Assembly: GCA_005877565.1 (NCBI GenBank)
Contig: VBOK01000116.1
Location: 1 to 7,856, forward strand
DNA: 7,856 bases
Reading direction: 5' to 3'
DNA from: Nitrospirota bacterium
GTDB taxonomy: Bacteria; Nitrospirota; Nitrospiria; Nitrospirales; NS-4
Shown here: positions 1 through 6,122 of the stretch, in pieces
Numbering within the stretch: position 1 is the first letter of the stretch
Layout of the letters: every line of letters begins with the position of its first letter
Notes under the pieces: model-generated
Seen by the model: the letters and a program-made list of their open reading frames with translations, nothing else
Told to the model about the DNA's origin: nothing
Databases searched by the model: none
Position numbers and translations under genes: made by a program

Positions 1-954
1 CAGCTCAAGCCGATGAATTGCCCGTTCCACATCATGATGTACAAGTCACACCTGCGGAGCTACCGTGACCTGCCGCTGCGTTACGCCGAACTGGGGACGG
101 TCTATCGCTATGAACGATCGGGGGTCCTGCACGGCCTGCTGCGCGTGCGGGGGTTCACGCAGGACGACGCCCACCTGTTCTGCCGTTCGGACCAGATCGA
201 AGAGGAAGTCTCGCGGGTGCTGGACTTCACCTTCTTTGTGCTCAAGACCTTCGGGTTTGCCGATTACCAGGTGTGGGTCTCCACCCGGCCGGAGAAGGCC
301 GTGGGATCGGAGGCGGCATGGGCCCAGGCGACCGCCGCCTTGGAGGCGGCGCTCAAGAGCCGGGGAGTGGCGTACGGCATCGATCCCGGCCAGGGTGTGT
401 TCTACGGCCCCAAGATCGACATCAAGATCAAGGACGTGCTGGGGCGGTCCTGGCAGTGCTCGACGGTCCAGGTGGACTTCAACAACCCAGAACGCTTCGG
501 ACTGGAGTTCATGGGGGAGGACGGCCAGCCCCACCGGCCGATCATGATCCACCGGGCGCTGATGGGGTCGATCGAGCGGTTCTTCGGCATCCTGATCGAG
601 CAGTACGCGGGCGTCTTCCCCGCGTGGCTGGCGCCGGTGCAGGCCGTCGTGATCGCGATCACGGACAATCACGCGGACTACGCCCGGGATGTGGCGCGTC
701 GCCTGACTGATGCCGGGGTTCGCGTCGAAGTGGACCTGCGCAACGAGAAGATCGGCTTGAAGATCCGGGAGGCAGAGCGGGCCAAGATTCCCTACATGCT
801 CGTCGTCGGGGACCGGGAGAAGCAGGACGACACGGTCTCTGTGCGGACTCGCGGCGGGGGCAACGCAGGCGCGATGACGGTCGCGGCCTTCCTGGCGCAT
901 TTGCAAAAGGAGGTGGAGGGACGGTCGCTGACCAGCGCCGTGCCCAAGGCATGA
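1..954 (+). CDS. thrS: Threonyl-tRNA synthetase, C-terminal half (5' end outside window)
   Basis: This class II aminoacyl-tRNA synthetase charges tRNA(Thr) with threonine in the cytoplasm. The reading frame is open from base 1, so the gene begins upstream. About 317 residues are visible out of roughly 640 usual for the family; the TGS and editing domains and the start of the catalytic core are missing. The three zinc ligands known from E. coli ThrRS have clear counterparts: Cys in MNCPFH (visible residue 7), His in DDAHLFC (residue 58) and His in MIHRALMGS (residue 184). Motif 2 lies around RYERSGVLHGLLRVRGFTQD. From about residue 205 (WLAPVQAVV onward) comes the anticodon-binding domain, ending in a stop at 952-954. 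The gene is the first visible member of the thrS-infC-rpmI-rplT run, and infC follows after about 22 bp. The family assignment is secure; the ATG at 13 is internal and not the start. Confidence 0.97.
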   Translation, partial: QLKPMNCPFHIMMYKSHLRSYRDLPLRYAELGTVYRYERSGVLHGLLRVRGFTQDDAHLFCRSDQIEEEVSRVLDFTFFVLKTFGFADYQVWVSTRPEKAVGSEAAWAQATAALEAALKSRGVAYGIDPGQGVFYGPKIDIKIKDVLGRSWQCSTVQVDFNNPERFGLEFMGEDGQPHRPIMIHRALMGSIERFFGILIEQYAGVFPAWLAPVQAVVIAITDNHADYARDVARRLTDAGVRVEVDLRNEKIGLKIREAERAKIPYMLVVGDREKQDDTVSVRTRGGGNAGAMTVAAFLAHLQKEVEGRSLTSAVPKA

Positions 955-959
955 ACCTG

Positions 960-970
960 AAGGAGAGAGG
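960..970 (+). promoter_or_regulatory. Ribosome binding site of infC, supporting an ATC start
   Basis: The purine-rich run AAGGAGAGAGG lies just after the thrS stop. The GGAG part ends 11 nt before the ATC at 977, and the overlapping GAGG part ends 6 nt before it. No comparable site precedes the later ATG at 1064. The site therefore supports the non-canonical start codon. Confidence 0.7.
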
Positions 971-976
971 TGCCCT

Positions 977-1492
977 ATCGCCGTTCCAAAACTGAGAATC
1001 AATAGAGAGATCAGGGTCTCGCCAGTCCGCGTCATCGGTCCGGAGAGCGAGCAGCTCGGCATCATGACGACGAATGATGCGCTCAAGAAAGCGGAGGAGA
1101 TGGGATACGATCTTGTCGAAGTGGCGCCCATGTCGCAGCCGCCGGTCTGCAAGATCATGGACTATGGCAAGTACAAATATGAACTCAACAAGAAGGCCCA
1201 CACCGCCAAGCAGCATCAGAAAGGGACACAGCTCAAGGAGATCAAGCTGAGACCACGGACTGATCAACACGATTTGGAGACGAAGGTGCGCCAGATGAAG
1301 GAGTTCCTAGCCGATGGGAACAAGACCAAGGTCACCGTGATGTTCCGGGGCCGCGAAATGGCGTACCAGCAGATGGGCAGGACGATGCTGGATAAAGTAC
1401 TGGCCTTGGTGGGGAACGGCGCGCAGATCGAGCAGCCCCCGCGGCAGGAAGGGCGGTTTCTCTCAATGGTACTTGCACCCCAGAAAAAATAG
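977..1492 (+). CDS. infC: Translation initiation factor IF-3, probable ATC start
   Basis: IF-3 binds the 30S subunit, keeps 50S away and checks the initiator tRNA and start codon. With the chosen start the product has 171 residues, the normal size. The N-domain runs from about residue 5 to 80 and contains RINREI and the signature KIMDYGKYKY. A lysine-rich linker follows, then the C-domain from about LKEIKLRP to the end. The frame has a TGA at 929-931 and no ATG, GTG or TTG between it and the ATG at 1064. Starting at 1064 would remove the first 29 residues, including the conserved RINREIRV segment. ATC at 977 has a ribosome binding site at the right distance. In E. coli, infC starts with AUU and IF-3 represses its own synthesis by rejecting that codon; the same control is inferred here. 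rpmI follows after 35 bp. Confidence 0.93.
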   Translation: MAVPKLRINREIRVSPVRVIGPESEQLGIMTTNDALKKAEEMGYDLVEVAPMSQPPVCKIMDYGKYKYELNKKAHTAKQHQKGTQLKEIKLRPRTDQHDLETKVRQMKEFLADGNKTKVTVMFRGREMAYQQMGRTMLDKVLALVGNGAQIEQPPRQEGRFLSMVLAPQKK

Positions 1493-1527
1493 CGGGATGG
1501 GCTGCGAACGCAGGAAGGAAAACGGAC

Positions 1528-1731
1528 ATGGCCGGGCAGAAACTGAAGACGCACAAAGGGGTGAAGAAGCGGTTCCGGAAGACGGGGACCGGGAAGCTCA
1601 TGCACTATCCCGCCTACAAACGGCACATTCTGACCAGCAAGAGGCGGAACCGCAAGCGCAGGCTCAGCAGGCCGACGCGCGTGGCGCCGGGGGATGTCTA
1701 CCGGATCGCCGCGCTCCTGCCTCACCGATGA
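1528..1731 (+). CDS. rpmI: 50S ribosomal protein L35
   Basis: This is a small, very basic component of the large ribosomal subunit. The 67-residue product is close to the usual 64-66. It has the typical KLKTHKGVKKRF start, the GTGKLMHYPAYKRHIL middle and a run of Lys/Arg in KRRNRKRRL, ending RIAALLPHR. The N-terminus MAGQKLKTHKG is slightly longer than the common MPKMKTHRG form. The ATG is preceded by AGGAAGGA ending 8 nt upstream. The gene sits between infC and rplT in the classical order and is presumably co-transcribed. In other bacteria L20 represses this operon through mRNA structure; I could not identify such a structure in the 35-bp infC-rpmI gap. Confidence 0.97.
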   Translation: MAGQKLKTHKGVKKRFRKTGTGKLMHYPAYKRHILTSKRRNRKRRLSRPTRVAPGDVYRIAALLPHR

Positions 1732-1769
1732 ACTGATGAGCGCTGCTCAAGGAAGGAGAACACCGTACC

Positions 1770-2132
1770 ATGCCACGGGCTAAAGGCGGGACCAAGACCC
1801 GCGCACGTCATAAAAAGCGACTCAAGCTGGCCAAAGGCTACTATGGGGCCAAGAGTCGCCTGTTCCGCACGGCGACCGAAGCGGTGGACCGGGCGCAGCA
1901 GTATGCCTATCGCGACCGCCGCAACCGGAAACGCGACTTCCGGCGGCTCTGGATCGCCCGCATCACCGCTGCCTGCCGGGCCCACGGCCTGCTCTATTCG
2001 CGTTTCATCTATGCGCTCAAGAAAGCGGGCGTCGCGCTCGATCGCAAAGTCCTCTCGGACATGGCCATCCAAGACCCGGGCGGTTTCACGAAGCTCGTGG
2101 ACACGGCCAAGGCGCAGATGGCCAAGGCCTAG
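1770..2132 (+). CDS. rplT: 50S ribosomal protein L20
   Basis: L20 binds 23S rRNA early in assembly of the large subunit and in several bacteria represses its own operon. The 120-residue product is near the usual 117-118. It shows the basic N-terminal extension (TRARHKKRLKLAKGYYGAKS), the central YAYRDRRNRKRDFRRLWI helix region and the C-terminal globular part with FIYALKKAGVALDRKVLSDM. The start is preceded by AAGGAAGGAG, ending 11 nt upstream. It follows rpmI after 38 bp. In many bacteria pheS comes next on the same strand. Here a gene for a putative exported protein follows instead, after 15 bp. Confidence 0.98.
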   Translation: MPRAKGGTKTRARHKKRLKLAKGYYGAKSRLFRTATEAVDRAQQYAYRDRRNRKRDFRRLWIARITAACRAHGLLYSRFIYALKKAGVALDRKVLSDMAIQDPGGFTKLVDTAKAQMAKA

Positions 2133-2147
2133 TTTTCGAGTGAGACA

Positions 2148-2828
2148 ATGAGGATCGGGATCACAGCCTGGATCATGGTCGCCGTCCTTTCTGACGCGGG
2201 CTCGGCGTTCGCACAGGAGCCTGCTGCACCCCCGTCGACGATTCCATCGGAGCAGGGGATGGCTTCTCCCAGCGTGCTGGGTACGGGTAAGGCACCGTCT
2301 TTGTCGGGGTGCCGCATGCGCCCGTATCGCGAAGATCCTATGCGGGCACCTTTCCTGCTCATTGAAGAAGGCCCGATACCTGGTTCGGATCCCGATCGTC
2401 CGCTCACATCGGCCGAGACCAAGTGCGTGAAGAGCTTGCGCAAGGCGGGTAAAAAAGCCATCGAAAGGGGCAAGATCATCGAAAGTATTTTTCACTACCT
2501 GAGCGCTGTGGATACAGCTCCTGGTCTGGCCGGAGAGATCTATCTGGACTTAGCGAGCGCGCTGGATCAAACAGCCTACACGCAACCGGCGGTTATCGCA
2601 TACAGAAAGGCGTGGAGAGCGTTCGAAGCTGGCTATAATCGCCCCGGGGTGCAGGTTGAAGGGAGAGTCCTCTTGACCCTAGCGGATATCCGGGACTCGA
2701 TCGTGCGGCTTGGGGGGCAAGTGCCGGCTCCGACCAGCGAGCCAGGGAAGATCGTGGTGGCCAATTCTACCCGCACAATCCAGGAGCAGTACTTCAAGCA
2801 GGCCTTGCCGCCCGTGGCTCCTCGGTAG
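2148..2828 (+). CDS. Unrecognised, probably exported protein with a TPR-like helical region
   Basis: I do not recognise this 226-residue protein. It opens with a plausible signal peptide: Met-Arg, then a hydrophobic stretch (about residues 3-18), then SAFA|QE as a likely signal peptidase I site after residue 22. Residues 23-50 are rich in Pro and Ser and probably flexible. Two cysteines (55 and 93) could form a disulfide outside the cytoplasm. Residues 87-190 look helical. Residues 104-160 have Ala/Gly/Tyr/Pro spacing like degenerate TPR helix pairs (ERGKIIESIFHYLSAVDTAP, then LDLASALD and AVIAYRKAWRAFEAG). It starts 15 bp after rplT with only a weak ribosome binding site (GAGTGAG region), so it may be read from the rplT transcript. 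Its stop lies 9 bp from the converging pheT stop. A role as a periplasmic protein-interaction factor is a guess from the TPR-like pattern; there is no functional link to its neighbours beyond position. Confidence 0.75.
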   Translation: MRIGITAWIMVAVLSDAGSAFAQEPAAPPSTIPSEQGMASPSVLGTGKAPSLSGCRMRPYREDPMRAPFLLIEEGPIPGSDPDRPLTSAETKCVKSLRKAGKKAIERGKIIESIFHYLSAVDTAPGLAGEIYLDLASALDQTAYTQPAVIAYRKAWRAFEAGYNRPGVQVEGRVLLTLADIRDSIVRLGGQVPAPTSEPGKIVVANSTRTIQEQYFKQALPPVAPR

Positions 2829-2849
2829 GGTCCTTCGTTATGACTGAGG
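2820..2849. other. Weak hairpin across the convergent gene ends
   Basis: CCTCGGT (2820-2826) can pair with ACTGAGG (2843-2849) as a 7-bp stem with one G-U pair and a 16-nt loop. It spans the stop codons of the two converging genes. There is no T-run on either side, and the opposite-strand form has a mismatch. It could slow or stop transcription from the left block, but it is not a clear intrinsic terminator. Confidence 0.25.
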
Positions 2850-4544
2850 CTTGCTCGGGAGGTCGATCACCTGTTCGAAGGCGCTGCACGGCATGGTGAT
2901 TTGCCAGCGTTCCAGCACCTCCGGGTGGAGCTCGCCGATCAGGCCCACCACGTTGCCGTCTCGCTCGACCCGCCCGACCCGTCCCTCCAGGAACGACGGG
3001 TGGTCAGTCGGCGTCAGCGTGTAGGCCCAGCCCAGGTAGAAGCACAACAAGTCCAGGAACGAGTGGGCCTCGGAGAAGTTCGCGTTGGCGTGGGCCAGCA
3101 GGGCTCCCAGACGGACTTCGCTCCGCGTGCCGGTTTCGGCCTGCGGATCCGGAACGACGACCTCGCCCAACTCAAACAGGAAATGCGGGTAGAAGCTCCG
3201 TGAAGAGGCGGACTCGACACGTAGCAGCGACGGCAGGACCCACTGGCGCAGGCACTCGTAACTCTGGGACATGACGTTGTCGATTTCGACGCAGCGGGCC
3301 TCTGGATGCCCGTCGGGCAGTCGCATCCGGTGGATCAGGTCGACGCGGGCGCTCAGGATGTTCGAGACGATCTCCTGGAAGCCGAAGCCGAGCATCAGCT
3401 CCCGCACCTTATCCGAGAGCTGCTCGATCCGGGACAACCCCCCAACGGTAAAGGTCGCGGGCATGATCGGACCAAACGTGTTGTACCCGCGGCTGATGGC
3501 CACATCCTCGATGACGTCCACCGTGTGCATGAGATCGCTACGATACGACGGGAGGCTCACAAGGAGCCGCGAGCCGCTGCCGGTCACCGTGTAGCCGTAC
3601 GAGGCGAGGCTGGCCCGTACGTCCTTGAGAGAGAACGCATCGCCAAGGGCCGTGCTGATGTCGCTGAGCTTGATCGCACGGGGCTTGCTGAAAGCCTGTG
3701 GCATCCGCACCGTGCGCCCGTACGCCGTTTTATAGGGATAGACGACCTCCACCGGCTCGATCGAAGCCCCGCGGTCGTGCAGGTTGGCGGCCAAGATGTT
3801 CACGGCGAGCATGACCATGCGAAGGTCCATTCCCGTGACTTCGATGAACAGGTCCGCGTCGCTCACCTGCACTTCGCCGACGTCCCGGCTGTTGATGATG
3901 GGCGGAAACGATAGCACGGCCCCCTTGGCGTCGCGGAGCAGCGGCACCTGGTCGTGTCCCGACAGGAGCCCCCCGTACTCTAGCCCCTTGGGGTGGATCT
4001 CCAGAATCTCCCGCAGGCTCATCGGCTCGGTATAGCCGAGCGGGCGGAATCTGGTCCGGTCGGGGTCCGCCAAGGCGTAGGTGACGGGAAACTTGATGGA
4101 GGGCAGCCGATAGAGCCCGATGGAGACCGTGCGGCGTTTCCGTCCGAAAATGTCGGCGAGTTTTTCCTGTGTCTGGATGAGCTGGGTCAGACCCTCCGCA
4201 GCGATCTTGTAGCCGCGCACTTTGCACCCGCCGATGAACGGACGCACACGCTCCAGGCCCTGCTCGACAAGAATCTGATCGAGCCGGCCCTTGGCAGTAC
4301 GCAAGTATGGGTAGGAGTCCGGCCGGCCGTTCAGCTTGATCCGGATCTGACGCGCGATGCCTTCAACGCACCAGAGGTCCGGACGGTTGGAGTCCTGCAG
4401 CTCGAGCCGGATCTCGCCGGTGGCGGCTTCGACCTCCTTGATCTCGCCCTTCACCAGCGGCAGCCAGGCTTCGAGTTCCTTATCCGTTGCGGGCCGCCCC
4501 AGGAGCTTGTCGAGGTCCTTGCGATTGACGGAGATGGTCGGCAT
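2838..4544 (-). CDS. pheT: Phenylalanyl-tRNA synthetase beta subunit, archaeal/eukaryotic type
   Basis: This subunit pairs with PheS to charge tRNA(Phe) and carries the editing site that removes mischarged tyrosine. The product has 568 residues, the archaeal/eukaryotic size, against about 800 for bacterial PheT. It starts directly with MPTISVNRKDLDKLLGR and has no N-terminal EMAP-like tRNA-binding domain. The N-terminal part includes SNRPDLWCVEGIARQIR (residues 52-68). The B3/4 editing region spans about 90-260 and contains KGLEYGGLLSG and LSFPPIINSRDVGEV. The B5 domain follows at about 285-355, with LPSYRSDLMHTVDVIEDVAI. The catalytic-like core reaches the end (LFELGEVVVPD, LIGELHPEVLERWQIT), with no FDX-ACB domain after it. 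It follows pheS by 9 bp with only a weak ribosome binding site, so coupled translation is likely. Assignment is secure; the archaeal type is judged from domain plan and motifs. Confidence 0.95.
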   Translation of the reverse strand: MPTISVNRKDLDKLLGRPATDKELEAWLPLVKGEIKEVEAATGEIRLELQDSNRPDLWCVEGIARQIRIKLNGRPDSYPYLRTAKGRLDQILVEQGLERVRPFIGGCKVRGYKIAAEGLTQLIQTQEKLADIFGRKRRTVSIGLYRLPSIKFPVTYALADPDRTRFRPLGYTEPMSLREILEIHPKGLEYGGLLSGHDQVPLLRDAKGAVLSFPPIINSRDVGEVQVSDADLFIEVTGMDLRMVMLAVNILAANLHDRGASIEPVEVVYPYKTAYGRTVRMPQAFSKPRAIKLSDISTALGDAFSLKDVRASLASYGYTVTGSGSRLLVSLPSYRSDLMHTVDVIEDVAISRGYNTFGPIMPATFTVGGLSRIEQLSDKVRELMLGFGFQEIVSNILSARVDLIHRMRLPDGHPEARCVEIDNVMSQSYECLRQWVLPSLLRVESASSRSFYPHFLFELGEVVVPDPQAETGTRSEVRLGALLAHANANFSEAHSFLDLLCFYLGWAYTLTPTDHPSFLEGRVGRVERDGNVVGLIGELHPEVLERWQITMPCSAFEQVIDLPSKPQS

Positions 4545-4553
4545 GGCGTCGGT

Positions 4554-6122
4554 TCAGTACTGCACCCGTTTGGAGCGGATCATCTCGAGATCGGCGGAGA
4601 AGAGATCGCGGATGTCGTGGATGTCCAGCGCGACCATCGCCATGCGGTCGAGGCCCAGGCCCCAGGCGATCACGGGGACCTCCACGCTCAGCGGGAGCCG
4701 GACCTCCGGGCGAAAGAGGCCAGCGCCGCCTAGCTCGATCCAGCCCAGGCGGGGATGGCGCACGTGCACTTCGACCGACGGCTCCGTGAAGGGGAAGTAG
4801 GCCGGGGCGAAGCGGATCTCCTGCGCCTGGGCCACTTCGCGCGCAAAGAGGGTGAGCAGCCCGAGCAGGGTCCGGAAATTGATGTCCGGCCCCAGAACGA
4901 TGCCCTCGATCTGGAAGAAGTCGGGCGCGTGCGTGGCGTCCACCTGGTCGTAGCGAAAGCACCGCGCGATCGAAAAGTACTTGCCCGGCACGTGCGGCGT
5001 CGCGGCCAGCGTACGCGCGGAGACGGCCGTGCCCTGGCTACGGAGCACCAGGCGGCGCGTCCGCATGCGGTCGAAGGTGTAGCCCCAGCCGCTCGATCCT
5101 GTGTGGCCGCCGTGTTCGTGCGCGCCTGCAACCTGCGACAGGAACGGCTCGGGAATCGGGGCGGAGAGGCGTGGTTCTTTGACGAAGTACACATCGTGGG
5201 TCTCGCGAGCCGGGTGGAACTGCGGCATGAAGAGGGCGTCCATGTTCCAGAACTCGTTTTCGATCAGCCCGCCGCGCATCTCCTCGAATCCCATGCTGAC
5301 GAGCTTGGCTTTGACCAGATCCAGGAACTCCCGGTAGGGATGTTTCTTGCCGGCCACGATGCGGGCCGGCTGAAGGCTGATTGTGTATTTTCGAAAGCGT
5401 TTGTTTCGCCAACTGCCATCTTTCAGCATCTCTGGCGTAAGAAGAGTGATCTCATCTCTTGTTCCTTCTTTCAGAATCTGTTGAACAACGACCTTGCCAG
5501 TTTCCGTTAAGCCGAACCTGCGGCTTTCGCGTTCATCCACGCGGAAGGGCTCGTTTGGCTTCCCTCTTTTTTGAGAAAACTTCTTGATAAGCGTCTGTTC
5601 GGAAGGGGTAAAGTCGAGCAGCGGTTTTGTGCCTTCGTGCAGCAACCGAATAAGCTTTTGCAAAGACTCAGCCGTGGTCGAAGAAGTTCCTGTCAGCTCA
5701 ACAATTCCACCTGCGGCGATTCTTACTACGCCTTCCTGTTTCAATTCGCCGATGGCCTCGCTGATTTCGCTAGAGTCAAGCTTTTCCCTTGTCTGGATAT
5801 CCTTAATCGTCAACTGCGCGCCAGTGTCAGAAGCTTTCTTCAGAGCCGAAATGATCCGCACGATGGGGGTATAGCGTTGGAAGTAGCGTTGTCCTGTTTC
5901 TGTAAGGGAAACCTCTGTGCGAGGGAGTCTGGAACCTATCCGGGTGAGCCCCTTTACTTGCAGCCTACCGAGAGCAGAGCCAACCTGGGCTACTTCGAGC
6001 CCGCTCCTCTTCGCCAGGTCCTCTTCAGTACAGAAATCATCGTCCTTGGAGGCATCAAATGCTCTGAGGACCTTCACCTCATGAGGATGCAGGCTCTCGG
6101 CGAGCTGCGTCACCTCGCTCAT
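4554..6122 (-). CDS. pheS: Phenylalanyl-tRNA synthetase alpha subunit, archaeal/eukaryotic type
   Basis: This is the catalytic class II subunit of PheRS. At 522 residues it is far longer than bacterial PheS (about 340). It begins with winged-helix-like segments instead of the bacterial coiled coil: LHPHEVKVLRAFD and SLTETGQRYFQRY (residues 11-84), then further helical modules to about 250. The catalytic domain starts at AGKKHPYREFLDL. Motif 1 continues to FWNMDALFMPQFHPARE (291-307), and the archaeal-style HEHGGHTGSSGWGY follows at 335-348. Motif 2 is FSIARCFRYDQVDATHAPDF (383-402), PFTEPSVEVHV is at 444-454, and motif 3 is WGLGLDRMAM (487-496). Two normally conserved substrate-pocket segments differ: RSQGT (361-365) where bacterial enzymes have RTHTS, and FFQIEG where FHQ-EG is usual. 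The start overlaps the rpe stop as ATGA. The winged-helix part is much lower in G+C than the catalytic part. Confidence 0.96.
   Translation of the reverse strand: MSEVTQLAESLHPHEVKVLRAFDASKDDDFCTEEDLAKRSGLEVAQVGSALGRLQVKGLTRIGSRLPRTEVSLTETGQRYFQRYTPIVRIISALKKASDTGAQLTIKDIQTREKLDSSEISEAIGELKQEGVVRIAAGGIVELTGTSSTTAESLQKLIRLLHEGTKPLLDFTPSEQTLIKKFSQKRGKPNEPFRVDERESRRFGLTETGKVVVQQILKEGTRDEITLLTPEMLKDGSWRNKRFRKYTISLQPARIVAGKKHPYREFLDLVKAKLVSMGFEEMRGGLIENEFWNMDALFMPQFHPARETHDVYFVKEPRLSAPIPEPFLSQVAGAHEHGGHTGSSGWGYTFDRMRTRRLVLRSQGTAVSARTLAATPHVPGKYFSIARCFRYDQVDATHAPDFFQIEGIVLGPDINFRTLLGLLTLFAREVAQAQEIRFAPAYFPFTEPSVEVHVRHPRLGWIELGGAGLFRPEVRLPLSVEVPVIAWGLGLDRMAMVALDIHDIRDLFSADLEMIRSKRVQY
5349..5370. repeat. 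Perfect 7-bp G+C inverted repeat inside pheS
   Basis: GCCGGCC (5349-5355) and GGCCGGC (5364-5370) are exact inverted copies around an 8-nt loop. They code for the Ala-Arg-Ile-Val-Ala-Gly stretch just before the PheS catalytic domain. The repeat lies close to the point where base composition changes. No T-run follows on either strand, so it does not look like a terminator. Confidence 0.5.

Noticed and set aside
970..1005. GTG-started 11-codon frame in the infC leader, considered as an alternative infC start or leader peptide
   Set aside because: It is in a different frame from infC, stops at TAG and does not resemble an IF-3 N-terminus. Its GTG has a less favourable distance to the AGGAG. No repeat of a regulatory amino acid is seen in it.
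46..1158. Long open frame of 370 codons on the - strand, opposite thrS and the start of infC
   Set aside because: It is the antisense shadow of strongly conserved genes in G+C-rich DNA; its translation is low-complexity Arg/Pro/His-rich text with no recognisable motif.
1064..1492. infC starting at ATG 1064
   Set aside because: It would remove 29 conserved N-terminal residues and has no ribosome binding site.
955..2147. L20-binding operator or riboswitch in the + strand gaps
   Set aside because: The gaps are 15-38 bp and I could not find a convincing structure; known L20 operators differ widely between bacteria.
3993..4733. Open frame of 246 codons on the + strand inside pheT/pheS
   Set aside because: It is antisense to well-supported PheRS genes and its product shows no family features. 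The same holds for 4755-5510 on the + strand.
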